Below, in pieces: positions 6,529 through 6,593 of a stretch of DNA of 6,593 nucleotides. Origin of the DNA: Methanobacterium formicicum (lineage in GTDB: Archaea > Methanobacteriota > Methanobacteria > Methanobacteriales > Methanobacteriaceae); assembly GCF_029848115.1 (NCBI RefSeq), contig NZ_JARVXG010000026.1, positions 1 to 6,593 on the forward strand, in the 5' to 3' direction. Every line of letters begins with the position of its first letter. Within the stretch, counting starts at the first letter, position 1. Position numbers and translations under genes: made by a program. Under the pieces are notes generated by a model. That model was not told the DNA's origin, did no database searches, and saw only the letters and a program-made list of their open reading frames with translations.

Positions 6529-6593
6529 TATTTTTTTTAAAATTAAATAGGTTTTTTTTTAAATAAATTGGCTTTGTAGAAACCCTTTTTTTT
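6529..6593 (+). terminator. Oligo-T terminator cluster at the window end
   Basis: T8 at 6531-6538, T9 at 6552-6560 and T8 at 6586-6593 (cut by the window edge) follow the flavoprotein stop codon. Repeated T runs of this kind are typical of archaeal 3' ends. Confidence 0.65.

Overview
The window looks like chromosomal DNA of a methanogenic archaeon of the order Methanobacteriales, probably a mesophilic Methanobacterium-like species. The strongest evidence is a family B DNA polymerase large subunit that stops just after catalytic motif C. This matches the split PolB1/PolB2 arrangement known from Methanothermobacter (MTH1208/MTH208). Supporting signs are GGAG(G)TGA-type ribosome binding sites, oligo-T terminators, TATA-like promoter elements and AT-rich spacers. 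The assignment is an inference; no marker RNA gene is present.

All eight or nine supported genes read left to right. Positions 5-925 hold a probable two-gene operon: a Roadblock/LC7 protein and a V4R-like protein, ended by a double oligo-T terminator. Positions 926-1197 are AT-rich, with a 31-bp near-perfect palindrome and a third copy of its half-site lying on the ribosome binding site of the next gene. Positions 1198-2146 hold a HEPN-like helical protein and a 44-nt-overlapping nucleotidyltransferase with a GSx10DxD signature, which resembles a HEPN/MNT toxin-antitoxin module. Positions 2242-3214 hold a 68-residue orphan protein and an M23-type metallopeptidase that lacks a signal peptide. 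Positions 3215-3453 contain terminators and a good TATA box for a divergent DUF488 protein (3454-3777).

A strong hairpin then precedes polB1 (3898-5775), which carries the three exonuclease motifs and polymerase motifs A, B and C but no thumb domain. The thumb must come from a second gene (polB2) that is not in this window. Four imperfect repeats of TAGGG(G)TTCAACATATC separate polB1 from a flavodoxin-like NAD(P)H-dependent FMN reductase (5880-6524). The window ends in a run of oligo-T terminators.

The genes do not form one pathway. They are several short transcription units: a GTPase-regulator/ligand-sensor-like pair, a possible toxin-antitoxin pair, a peptidase, replication, and redox. No RNA gene, insertion sequence, CRISPR array or origin was found. 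The items most worth checking are the palindrome-controlled HEPN/nucleotidyltransferase pair, the hairpin upstream of polB1, and the repeat cluster downstream of it.
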